A DNA stretch of 64,000 nt, from NCBI RefSeq assembly GCF_022605165.1, contig NC_063069.1:3968001-4032000 (forward strand), written 5' to 3'. Source of the DNA: Purpureocillium takamizusanense (Eukaryota; Ascomycota; Sordariomycetes; Hypocreales; Ophiocordycipitaceae). This document shows, one piece after another, positions 12,088 through 22,351 of this stretch. Numbering within the stretch: position 1 is the stretch's first letter; every line of letters begins with the position of its first letter. The position numbers and the translations under genes are program-made. The notes below the pieces were generated by a model. It ran no database searches, was not told the origin of the DNA, and saw only the letters and a program-made list of their open reading frames with translations.

Positions 12088-14232
12088 TCAGCGAAGAACG
12101 ATTCGCTGTACCGGCGCGCTCTCCCACCAACGCTGTCCATATGTCTTCCCTGCGCCAACCCTAACATATCCTCCGTCTGGATGCGGTCGCACAATGAGAA
12201 CCCAATATTCTCGCAGTTTTGCGTCCGTGGACTTTCCCTCGCGCCTCTCGGTATTCTCGCCACGCCGGCTTACCCTGCCCATAAGCTGAACACACCAATA
12301 TTGTGTCGCAGCGGCATAGTCTGCCAATTGCTCATACACTGCCCACCCTATGGGCCGCAACGTCTCGTCATAGAGGAAGCTGGCCAGCGCAGGTGTGTTA
12401 CTTGCGTGAGTGGCATTGACGTCCGCAGCAATCGCCTGGCTCGTTTCGTCGTCCTCACATCCGGGACTCAGATCCGGCTTAATGGTTGCCAGGCGCTTCA
12501 TCCTTGATCTGATGATCAATGTTTTCGAATCGGTCGACAAAGATATCGAGTCGCACAAGCTTTTTGCCCTATGAATCGGTAGAAACCTGACAGACGTCGG
12601 TACGTGAGCCCATGTCCAGGTTGGTAAGTCCAGGGGGTCGGCGGCATCGTTGACGTGCACTTGTTCCGTGGCGTGCCACAGTAGCTGGTCGGGCAAGCTC
12701 TCGAGCCAAACACCATGAGCGAATGTATAGCCTGTTCTCGTCTGCAGCGCCTTGCGCAGGCCCTCGAGCGCGATCAGCTTGTCGGTGGGAAAAGTCAGCA
12801 GCCTCTCACTGTAATGCTCGACGACCGTCTTCCACCGCGTGTTTCTCGAAATGTTGAAGCAGCGCTCGCCATTTTCCCTCTCCGTAACTGCCTTGCATGA
12901 CCACATGATGGTGCCGTTAGTGTAGAATAACATGCGTCGCGACAGAAGCCATTCTTGGGTTGACCATGCTCGCCGATTCAGTGGCCCATACTCTGGGAAC
13001 GTATCTTCTACTGTCTCGCGACGTACTGTTGCGTATACCTTCTCTTGACGTGTTCCCAGTCCACCGAAGAAGCTGGGAATCTCGACAGCCGGATTCCGAC
13101 AAGGTCTCGGTACGAACAAGCCCTGGCTTGGGTCTGCTGCATGACAGGCGGCGATCGTAAGGTCGGCCAGTTCGTAAATCGAGCCCATCGTACCTGACTC
13201 TCGCAACCAGTCCTCTTGATCGTCTTGCACGATGCACAAGGAGTCTATCCAGATATAGTCAAAGCCAATCTTCCTCGCGACAGTGATGGCATCTTGAAAG
13301 GTCCTTGGTAGCGACGTCCAGAGTATCCCCTCGCGGTGCGATTCGTAGTTTCCCTTTGTAGTTCGTAACGGGCGCTTCAAGCTGGGGCCCCAACAATGGC
13401 TAAGAGTGACATATCTTCCTCTTTGCCCTTGGGCATCGACTAGCCGAACATGTCCTTTGCCAATTAACAGCACGCGAGTCGGCAACGGCGGCGCGTCGGA
13501 CTCTACAATGCTTTCGCCACTCAAACACGTGCTACACGTGCTGTGATCTCGCCTGCAGGCTTGCAGCCATTGCGTGATCAAGGCGAACGCATCGGGGCCA
13601 TCGGGACCTGAGAGCTGCGGCCGCCCAAGAACGTCGCATCTCCCATCCATACCTTCTACCCTGGACGTCAGTGACAGAGTTGCCTGGCACGGACATGGGC
13701 TGCTGGCCTTACTGAAACTCTCCTTGTACAGCCGAATCTTTCCGCTGAGTAGTTGCCCACTCTCTCGACTTCTGCCAGTGACAACGAAGCCGGTTACGTA
13801 GGCCCCTTCGCATGGAGCGCCTGGGAAGTTAAGACGTCTTGGATCAGTTTTCGGGTGCACCATTATCGCGTCCGCAGATAGAGCGATTGGTCCACGTGCG
13901 TGATAAGAATTGTTGCGACCTGGACTGTGAGAGGACAAAGCTTCCATCATCAATGCGCACATGACACAGCTTGTCGCCGAGTCCGACAGTGCTGCGCCAC
14001 TTTCGCAGAGCACTCGACCATCTCTGTGCGAGCCATGGCCAGATCCATGACAGCCAGGTGCCTCCAAAAGAAATGCAAGGGTAAGGGAGTTGCAGACATG
14101 GCAAAGCTGCATTTCGACGGCAGAAATGTCACTATGTCGGCGGTACGGGACTGTCGTGTGACAGTTCAGCCTAGGACAACTTACGAGCTGGACATGGAAT
14201 GAGGCGGGGTCACTGGTCATTTTGCCAGCCAT
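12088..14232 (-). CDS. HET-domain (heterokaryon incompatibility) protein
   Basis: A single uninterrupted frame of 714 residues, read from ATG at 14232. HET domains trigger programmed cell death on non-self recognition in filamentous ascomycetes and probably derive from TIR-like signalling folds. The three conserved blocks are present: YVTLSHCWG (about residue 275), LPRTFQDAITVARKIGFDYIWIDSLCIVQDD (split here into LPRTFQDAI, DYIWIDSLCI and QDD), and LNRRAWSTQEWLLSRR with GxxxRAWxxQE character. The N-terminal 250 residues are Cys/His-rich (CPRLNCHT, CHVCNSL, CRRDHSTCSTC) and could bind zinc, but the spacing matches no finger I can name. No NACHT or repeat domain is fused, so it is a stand-alone HET protein, a large polymorphic fungal family. 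Its local partner, if any, is not obvious. The domain call is secure. Confidence 0.93.
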   Translation of the reverse strand: MAGKMTSDPASFHVQLVSCPRLNCHTTVPYRRHSDISAVEMQLCHVCNSLTLAFLLEAPGCHGSGHGSHRDGRVLCESGAALSDSATSCVMCALMMEALSSHSPGRNNSYHARGPIALSADAIMVHPKTDPRRLNFPGAPCEGAYVTGFVVTGRSRESGQLLSGKIRLYKESFSKASSPCPCQATLSLTSRVEGMDGRCDVLGRPQLSGPDGPDAFALITQWLQACRRDHSTCSTCLSGESIVESDAPPLPTRVLLIGKGHVRLVDAQGQRGRYVTLSHCWGPSLKRPLRTTKGNYESHREGILWTSLPRTFQDAITVARKIGFDYIWIDSLCIVQDDQEDWLRESGTMGSIYELADLTIAACHAADPSQGLFVPRPCRNPAVEIPSFFGGLGTRQEKVYATVRRETVEDTFPEYGPLNRRAWSTQEWLLSRRMLFYTNGTIMWSCKAVTERENGERCFNISRNTRWKTVVEHYSERLLTFPTDKLIALEGLRKALQTRTGYTFAHGVWLESLPDQLLWHATEQVHVNDAADPLDLPTWTWAHVPTSVRFLPIHRAKSLCDSISLSTDSKTLIIRSRMKRLATIKPDLSPGCEDDETSQAIAADVNATHASNTPALASFLYDETLRPIGWAVYEQLADYAAATQYWCVQLMGRVSRRGENTERREGKSTDAKLREYWVLIVRPHPDGGYVRVGAGKTYGQRWWESAPVQRIVLR

Positions 14233-14411
14233 TGATGAGAGTATGCCGCCTTGGCTCGGGCAAGACAGCTCCGAAATTCAACATCATCGCGTCGCAGCAC
14301 GCGGTCTCCTCAGCATAAGTCACAGACCTATCCTGGTTGCGACTAGGTTAAAAAATATGTAGACCCTAGGACCAAGGCCAGTTGACGGTCTTTCGCAGCT
14401 TCGTGTGTGGC

Positions 14412-14933
14412 TCAATGCCCGCCGTGTCTGGAGTCGCTGCAACGCATAGACTGCTCCATGGTGCACTGCCGGCTGACCTCATTGTCTTTCATCGCGACCG
14501 TTGTCCAAGTTCCCTCTGTTCCTAATGTTGACGAGAGCGGGCACCGAATGTCTTTAATAGGCCTTTGACGTTTGGCAGAATGCGACACGTCACACAATGC
14601 ATTCCATGCCGATGAAACTACGGGAGCGAGGATGTGCGCCGTCGTAAGCTTTGTGGCAGTTCTCGAGCCCCCCCCTGCACCTACCTTGGGGACAGGTCGG
14701 CCCTCTTTCTCGGCCTTGCCGAATAGTGATGTTGGCGTAGCAGCGAAGATGGGCGACATGTTTTTAATATCACCATACGAAACAAGTGCGCCGAAAGTTG
14801 AAAAATGGCGGTTGGGCCCTGTTTCACAGCCACGTCCAGCGAGTAAGATCCCAACTAGACACGTAATCAGTAGCACGTCAGATGACATTGACCTCGACGA
14901 ACGGGCTGGATCGCGAATCAGTGCTGGCACCAT
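14412..14933 (-). CDS. Possible small secreted or membrane-anchored protein
   Basis: A 173-codon minus-strand frame. From an internal ATG at 14888 it begins MSSDVLLITCLVGILLAGRGC, which looks like a signal peptide or membrane anchor. The rest (GALVSYGDIKNMSPIF, then a glycine-rich patch and a Cys-poor tail) has no recognisable domain. An open frame of 121 codons runs on the other strand over the same bases, so only one, or neither, is real. I rate this as weakly supported. Confidence 0.2.
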   Translation of the reverse strand: MVPALIRDPARSSRSMSSDVLLITCLVGILLAGRGCETGPNRHFSTFGALVSYGDIKNMSPIFAATPTSLFGKAEKEGRPVPKVGAGGGSRTATKLTTAHILAPVVSSAWNALCDVSHSAKRQRPIKDIRCPLSSTLGTEGTWTTVAMKDNEVSRQCTMEQSMRCSDSRHGGH

Positions 14934-15177
14934 TTGAGGGGCGGATATGTCCCGGGAATAGATTCCGTTGGGCGTGGGACGACGTGCCGGCTTTCAATGG
15001 CGCTCTTCCGCCGGGCGCATCAGCATACTTTTTATGGCGAATAATTACGATGTTCGATTGACTGAGCACTCATAGTTACCAGGTCATTGAGGTCGTCAGT
15101 TACGGCACATGTGACGTACCCCTAGTCGGACTGAAACGTGATGGTCAGCGACGGCGTTAGATCAAAGACTATTAAGA

Positions 15178-15781
15178 ATGCTTGGGTCGCTTTTTATTCT
15201 TCTATTTCTTCAAGTCCTTCTCGCGGTCTGTCTCGCCTACTTCGGCCGCTCTTGAGAGCTCAAGGGCGGAACGGCTATACGTAGCTTGTGCCGACGCAGA
15301 TATTACGTCTCTCCGTTTCCAAATTACTACTCGTTCTCAACACCGAGCCTGGCAAACATTTCGTGGAATTATTGCGCGAATCCGAGACCCGATTAAGTCG
15401 AACGTCGTCGTCATGACGAAGTACTATATCGCTATGCAGGCTTCGGATCATTATTGGCGCGGCGACAAGTGTGGCATTAATGGCTCTATATGGAACATGT
15501 TCTGGGACATGGGCCATCGACGTGGGAAAAGAATAGAGGATAAGGGGGGCGGCCTCTGGTGGATTCTCTATGACAGCCTAGCCGACTCTCACACGGCTTG
15601 GAACATCGCCACGGGGAAAAACGCTGATTACGCTGTCGAGTTTGAAGAGTAAGTATCGACGCTGCATCCATCCGAGCACTAAAACGCGCTGGGAGGACCG
15701 TGTGCTGATCCGGAATTCAGGGCCAATATTATTGACGAGTGTGGTGAGGTGGTCCAAAACCTCCCGATGTATTTCGGATAG
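15178..15781 (+). CDS. Small secreted protein, unknown family (3 exons)
   Basis: Proposed exons 15178-15229, 15285-15648 and 15721-15781 give 158 residues. The first exon encodes a strong signal peptide (MLGSLFILLFLQVLLAV). The first intron needs a weak GTCTCG donor but has a good TAG acceptor, and joining it moves the frame into the long open stretch. The second has a perfect GTAAGT donor and a CAG acceptor preceded by GCTGAT. The mature protein is basic near its start, then carries DKCGINGSIWNMFWDMGHRRG, GGGLWWILYDSLADSH and IIDECGEVVQNLP. It has three cysteines, an odd number. No domain is recognised; effector-like size and secretion are the visible traits. If intron 1 is wrong, the gene carries a frameshift right after its signal peptide. 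Confidence 0.45.
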
Positions 15782-16281
15782 GATACGGAGATAGCGCTTG
15801 ATTTTGGTACAACGTTAATGGAAGGATGATCTATATCGACAAACGGGGCATATACGCATAGCTAATGAAGAGAAAGAGAGATGCGTGCTAACTTTGAAGA
15901 GTGAAGAGGGACTATAGGTGGCCATGGGAGAGAGAAACTAGAGAAAGAGCGGTAAACTGGGAGGCTGCCTGCCCACAATATACGTTGCTTCAATCGTAAC
16001 GCAAAGGGATTGATGCAGTACAAATTTGGCGGTGCCCAGCGATCAGAGATGTATCAAGCAAGCCCGTAAATGATTCCCCTAGAGTTTGGGCTGCAATGAT
16101 TCTTGTATTCATGGGGTCAATCTCCCCGTCCATCTCTGGTCTGTCGAGCAGCGTCAACTGCATACGCATTCCCCATATACTCGTTCACTCAGCAGCGTTC
16201 GCTGGCAGCCATGATAGAGTCCATTTTGTCTCACCTCGTGAATTGTCGCCCGCTGGCGTAGTCCTTCCCATCATGACTATT
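15782..16281. other. Intergenic stretch between converging genes
   Basis: 500 bp, purine-rich near 15860-15960 (aagagaaagagag, gagagaaactagagaaagag). No coding exon seen. Confidence 0.4.
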
Positions 16282-19005
16282 TCAATGTTCATCATGCGCT
16301 TCTAGGCCGGCAAAGTGCCACGATTTCGGGAGTATCTCGCTACTTCTCCAGACCTCTTGAAACCCCTTGTTGCGATCGCGCTTGAGATATGGTGAGTTTT
16401 GATCTGAGTAGCGATCCATCACGATCTTTTCGTTCGAACCAACACATTGCGCGGTAAGTGTCAAACCTGGAGTATGGCGCATTGTCAGTAAAGATACGTC
16501 AAGATCATTAATCGAGCTTAGAGGGAACATACCAGAGAAGAGCCATGCGTGGCTTGGCCAGGTAAACCGGAGGAATTGTGGCTGCTGCGAGAACAATTTA
16601 ACGATATTTATCTCATGGAGAGCCACCGTCTCGGAGCCAAATGCCGTTTTGAGATTTATCTCTACAGTGGCCTCGCTGAATGTCCACGGATTTTGCAATA
16701 TCACGTCGGCGGAAGTTCCTAGGCCAACGAGAATCGTGTCTTGCGTTCCGGTGACCCAGTTCAGCCACCCGGCACCCATGGTCAATTTGACTTGCAGTTT
16801 GTTGATAGCCAAGCATGGGCCGTCGCTGCCAGGCAGCTTCGCACGGTAGCGTGTTAGAGCCTCGACTCGCCTGCAAGTTCTTTCTTGTAGTGTTTCTTGA
16901 GTCATGTTAGACATGATTTGGTTCGTCGGATCAATATGAAATGAGTGAGTGATAAACCCTGCCTTACCACGATCATTGTTTGCTCGCGACTCTAGTTCGC
17001 TATACGATCTTCTTTGAGGCTTTCTTTTTCTGGGGGTGCAAAATCTTAGTCTGATCTCGTCGACATCGGCATCTCTGAGAGCTTCAAAGAGCCTAGGAAA
17101 ATTGGTTCTCATGTCATCGAACAGCGCGGGGAGCGCCGACCTGAACGCCTGGAGGCCGGATTCGATGGTCTGTATGACCGTCTCTGCTGGAACTGAGGGA
17201 GTCTCAGCTTGCAGAAGAAATTGTTCGATTTGTTGCACATTCATCGGACTGTGGGATACTTGGTGGCTGTCAACGCGAGCTACTCTCGCTGCCACATCGG
17301 TGCAGTGACGATGTTGTTCTTCCTCCAAGTCAAGGAGGCGCGAGAGAACGCTTTCGCGGTCGTGATCAAGCGCGTCTTCAACGTCGGCTCTGCAAGAGTC
17401 TGTCATCGCTGTGTCAGCACCTGTAGTATATGAGCACGCGCAGCGGGTTATACTCGTAGCTTCGTCACATGTTCCTTGCGTTTCTGCCTCTAATACATCA
17501 AGGTTCTTCACCAAGCGCCTGGTATCAAAGCTAAATTTCAAGATCAAGGAGTCCTCGCATTGCTCTATTGTAAATGGGTGTAAGCCTGTTGTGGAGTGGA
17601 AAGGGCGTGTGTACGAATGTCCCATACCTCTTGTCGCTTTGCAGACACGTTTTTCTATCTGATCCCGTATCGTACGCGACTTAGCGCTTCCCGAAATTGG
17701 CTCGGCTTTGAGACGCCGAACTTTCTCTCTCAAATCTCTCTCGCCATTCTTTCTCTTTAAATCACATTGGTGTACCCTCGCTTTGGCTGGGCCGATGTCA
17801 GATAGGGTGGACGAATATTTCCTGGAGGACAGCTCTACCTGTTTTCAGCATCGAGGGCTGCGCTTTGCTGGTGCTCGGGCCGGCGAACATGCCTTGATCA
17901 CGGACTATTTGGCTCAGACATAATGCGCTAAATGTGCCATTTATGACGATTCGACGTACCAAGCTCAGCTTGCCCTGCGGGTTTCAATTTATGGGCATTC
18001 TTAGCCAGTGCTTCGCAAGCGTCTGAAGGAGCTTGTGCCGCCACGAACAACGACTGGTAGACTTTTCCGCATTCTAAAGGTGTTGGAAGCCCTCCTGCTA
18101 GCCTCCTCTGTAAGTCTCGTGGTATGTCGACGGCAACCCAGTTGATGGACGACAGCGCTAGAGTTTGTAGGTGGGGAACTACTTCAATTAGCATATTTAC
18201 CACCTGAGGTGGTGTTTCAGTGAAAACACGCCTTTAAATTGTCGTAGTAATGGAAAGTCTCTGTCCGGTTCCCTCTGAGGGTCCCAGTCCAGGAGTTCTC
18301 GGAGAATGTTGCGTTGGCGGTCATTCAAATCGGTGTTTTGTAAGCCAGTAAGTTCGTTCATATACAGCCGATAGATGTCTCGCGAGTCGTAGCCCGCGTT
18401 TCGCAGCCGACGGCGTTGATCTTCGTATCCCTCGTCGCCCGACAGGAGAGGTTGAGCATTGCGGGGACCAAATGCCTCCCATGCCGTGTTGTACTCGGGA
18501 TTTGTCGACCACGAAAGGTCTTGCCAACTAGTCTCCGTCCCGGTTGTGAAGGCGTATCGCCTGACTTGCGACCATAAAATCCCGCCAACTGTAAAGTACA
18601 AATCGTCATAGTCGGTAGCTATGGTGTGTGGACCAGGAGACAGCTCGTATATAAAGCCCTTTCGATTGAAAATTCGGGACATGTACCATGCAGCGTCAAG
18701 TATTTCGTGACCCAGAAGAACGTGAGGCTCACCAGTCGCATCGTTAAAGTACTGTATTCCCCCAAGCTGTCTCACTGCCACTGGGGCCAGGATGGTGCTG
18801 TGACTAGGCGGGGACTAGGCGGGGACTCCGTGTAGGGAATTCCGCCGGCGTAGTCGTTATAGTAAACATAAGTAACGTTCTTTCTCATGCCAAGATTGAA
18901 AACGGGTGGCGTTCGGCGTTCCAGCGGTGGTGTTGCGTCTACCGTTTCGAAACATAGCAGCAACACTGCGAGAAGGTGAGCAACAACGGCCCAACACCCG
19001 AGCAT
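16282..19005 (-). pseudogene. Heat-labile-enterotoxin A-chain-like secreted protein gene, interrupted by a frameshift
   Basis: The minus strand encodes a signal peptide (MLGCWAVVAHLLAVLLLC from 19005), a region with VGGILWSQVRRY and STNPEYNTAWEAF in the order seen in fungal enterotoxin-A-like proteins (18781-18197), a helical middle segment (18190-17930), and after an intron (GTACGT donor near 17940, acceptor near 17847) a long C-terminal part to the stop at 16282. That last part has a PLAT-like beta-sandwich pattern (GTQDTILVGLGTSADV, LKTAFGSETVALHEI) and probably a 66-nt in-frame intron (about 16470-16535). An 11-bp direct duplication at 18802-18823 throws the signal-peptide exon out of frame with the rest, causing a stop. 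The arginine motif expected at the start of an ADP-ribosyltransferase core is not seen. So the locus looks disabled, or one repeat unit is an assembly error. The family call rests on short motifs and is moderate. Confidence 0.5.
18802..18823. repeat. 11-bp tandem duplication causing the frameshift
   Basis: The unit gactaggcggg occurs at 18802-18812 and again, identical, at 18813-18823. Eleven is not a multiple of three, and the upstream and downstream coding frames of the enterotoxin-like gene differ by exactly the shift one unit would cause. Replication slippage is the simple explanation. Confidence 0.85.
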
Positions 19006-20617
19006 TTTCTTGAAATACAGGGTGCCCGTGGGGTCATATGAGGGAGGAAACTCGGGTGTTGTCGGGATTGTGGTCTCACAGGGATGAAAGACAAAATTGC
19101 TTCTCGTCACTAGTATTTGCAGATGCGCGGTAGTTTCACAGGCGATAGTGTCATACTTATACCCAACTCATAATGGACAAGCTGCTCTATCTTCATTCTT
19201 CTCGGATACGTTTCGGAGTCGGATTAGGAAAGAGACATCATGAACAATAGGCTCAGGGGACCACCGATAGACCACGTTTGCTCTTAGGTAATTTAGTCAA
19301 CTGCATGCGACCTGAGTGGTGGGAGATTATTATCATTGATCTTCGATGAATTGAAATGTGCCAAGTATGGATAATCGGCTGACTTTGCGAACTTGGACTG
19401 TGTACAGTGTACACCGTCAATCCCTGTCTCGAGGAATACGTTGTGGACACATTGTCTCTTCCAAGTTCGAGTGATCAGCCCAGTTGAGCCCAATATCGCC
19501 GTAGTACAGGCGCAAATGAGTACATAGCATACTCGGGGTTGCTACATGGAGGCATGCGGGCTGTGTTCATGCGGCGATACAAATAGCAGGAAACTCAAGG
19601 CAAAGGTGCGCCGGGCCTCACGTAGCACATTTCTTGGCGCCGAGGGTTTGAAACCTTGGACAAGTTTGAGTTACTAGGCTTACGTACTATAAAACGTAAT
19701 GCACGTTGTGGCAGATCGGATGTTCTTGTTGAAGAAACGTCAGAGTTTCCAGAAATCAAATACTTAAGGTTCCAGTTGTTGTCACTGGCAATGATGTTAC
19801 AGCAGGGTTCAAAATCCATCGAATATAAGTAGGACGGACTAAGATCTTTTGAATCTCAAGCCCTGCGCAACATGAAGCAACCCTAGTGCTTGTAGGTTAT
19901 ATTTCCTTGACCTTGGCGTGCAACATCAAAGGCAATGCACGTATCATGGCGATATTTCGTGGCTGTTCCGCTGGATTTGCTCTAATGATAACTATACTGG
20001 GCTGATACTTAAAACTCCGAGGTTGTCTGTGCGATTCATGTGACATCATGGCCAAGATCCAAATTACACGATCACATGGTTAGCCGTGTCTTGTCGTCAC
20101 ACAATACCCTACTCTTCGATGGAGAGACGTTTGATCACCTTTGTTTCTCGATCAAAAATGGTGCCCCGGGAAGTGTTGCTCCGGCAAGGCCCAAGCTGTA
20201 ATGTCACATCGCTGGCCACGCGCGTTCTGTGACGAGCTGTCAAGTTCGTATTGCCTGAAGTCTGGGGTCCCATGCGCGCCTATAGGGTCTTTTGGCATTT
20301 GTCCGCAATGAGTATTGTCTTACGCTTTTATATCCATCCGGAAACAAAGACGGCACTTTCCACTGGTGCGCCGAGTTCGCAAAAGGCATACATGACGAAT
20401 GGGCGATGGACCGGCATCCCTCCATCGCGGAAGGTCAATATCGATGTTGCGAAGAAACGGCAGGAGTAGTTCTGTGGCCCCACACATTCTGACAAAGCGC
20501 TCTGTTATGCCGTGGGTTGTTTTCTCCCTTGGGTCACCATCCCGCTGCACCGCGCTGCGCATCGTGCGGGCACACGGACACGCCGCCAATGCAGCTATCC
20601 TTGATGGGCTCCAATAG
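19006..20617. other. 1.6-kb stretch without a convincing gene
   Basis: Holds the promoter side of the enterotoxin-like gene and the upstream region of the kinase. Short open frames only (72 codons or fewer, apart from one of 141 codons on the minus strand overlapping the kinase start). No repeats or RNA genes seen. Confidence 0.4.
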
Positions 20618-22130
20618 ATGGTGATGTCGAGGCGACTATCTGCTGCAGCGCTGCGACCTGGCCAAATCTCTTGCCGGGTGCGGCGATCCCCATTCCCCCA
20701 CGCTGGCGTGCAAAGGCCGGCGCGCCACCGGGTTTGGCCCTTCAATGCCGCGCCTCGCGCTCTGCCTTACAGCTGCAATCCTTCGTTCAATGTGGAGTAT
20801 GAACCCATCGAGGATGTGGAGCGCCTTGACCGCTATCGGCCCGGAGGATATCACACGGTTGGGATTGGCGATCTACTCCGAAATCGATATCGAATAATTC
20901 ACAAGCTCGGCTTCGGCACCTACTCGACAACGTGGCTTGCTCGTGATACGGAGCTAAGTAAACTTGTTGCGGTGAAAGTCGGCATAGCACAATCAAATAA
21001 CAGAGAAATCGAGGCCCTGTCCGCCCTCGCTGGGGCTTACCGGCACTCGGAAGTTGGCGCTGACGGTGGATCGCTCATCCTCCGCCTTCTGGACAGCTTC
21101 GAGGTTGACGGCCCCAATGGCATTCATCCGTGTTTAATCACTGCTCCTGGAAGGACCAGTCTTTCCGGGGCCAAGGACGGATCATATAAGAGGCTTTTTA
21201 CCCTGGACGTGGCGAGAGCTCTAGCCGCACAAGTTGCCCTCACCATCGCATTCACGCATGGCCATGGGTTTGTTCATGGAGGTGCGTCTCAATATCACTA
21301 TACGCATGAAGTGGCTCATTTTAAACATTATCCACGCAGATCTACACCTTGGCAACATTCTTTTGCGCCTACCTCGAGAGTTTGACTCGCTTACTGACGA
21401 TCAACTCAACAGTCGTTACGGCGCACCGGAACTAGAACCTGTCCGCCGTCTTGACGGTGGCGCCCTGCCCCCCGGTGTCCCGTCTTTCGGAGTAAAGTCG
21501 GCCTGGTTTGGGAAACCAAGCGAGGAAATTCGCATATCAGAAGCCGAAATATTTTTGGCAGATTTCGGTGAAGCCTTTTTACCATCGCAAGAGTCGAGGC
21601 ACGAGTCACACACACCATTCACGATCCAACCGCCGGAAGCACGATTTGAACCCGATAAGCCGCTCTCCTTTCCAGCAGACATCTGGACGATGGCTTGCAG
21701 CATTTGGGCAATCCTTGGCCAAAGGCCCCTGTTCGAAGACATCCTCGCAACGCCAGACAACACCACTTGTGAGCAAGTGGACGCCCTGGGCAACCTACCA
21801 CCTGAGTGGTGGAACAAATGGGAAGCGCGTCGCCAATGGTTCAACAACGACGGGAGCCCGTTGAAACAGCGATTGCAAAGAACCTGGGAGGACCGCTTTG
21901 AAGATAGCATTCAGGAGTCTCGGCGACGGGAGGGGATGCCAGTCCTTGAGGCGGAGGAGAGCGACGCCATCTTCGTCATGCTTCGGTCCATGCTGTCGTT
22001 CAGGCCTGAGACCCGACTTACCGCAGACAAGGTTTTAGAGTCCAAGTGGATGAAGAAATGGGCACTGCCAACTTATGAAAATATGCGGGCTTGTTCCGGG
22101 AGGGGCCAGCCTGAAGAAGTCAATATTTGA
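20618..22130 (+). CDS. SRPK-like serine/threonine protein kinase (2 exons)
   Basis: Exons 20618-21281 and 21340-22130 give 484 residues. The motif PIEDVERLDRYRPGGYHTV before the kinase core is typical of the large fungal family related to SR-protein kinases, as is LLRNRYRIIHKLGFGTYSTTWLARD for the glycine loop. Lys120 (VAVKVG) is the ATP-binding lysine. The catalytic loop reads FVHGDLHLGNILL with Asp222 kept and the usual HRD changed to HGD, common in this family. The magnesium motif is LADFGEAF (Asp296). SFPADIWTMACSIWAIL matches subdomain IX, and a large insert separates the catalytic loop from DFG. The intron splits the HGD codon for Asp. The first 55 residues are basic and lack acidic residues, so they might be a mitochondrial-type leader, but this is a guess. 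It is probably an active kinase; targets are unknown. Confidence 0.85.
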
Positions 22131-22351
22131 TGGTGAGGTAGGTGTTGTACGTTAAGCATTGGACACATCTGATCACTCCTGGCGAAAGTTCATGTTGGCT
22201 TAGACACAAGTCAATCGATATCACGACCTAAAAGCTATGCGACTACGTATCGCCTCCATAATCCGGCTGCACCTCAACTGTCCGTTCTGCTTTGCGATGA
22301 CATTGTGCGTTCAGGCACTGAGTGACAGCCCAATTCCCTGCTTTACCACGA

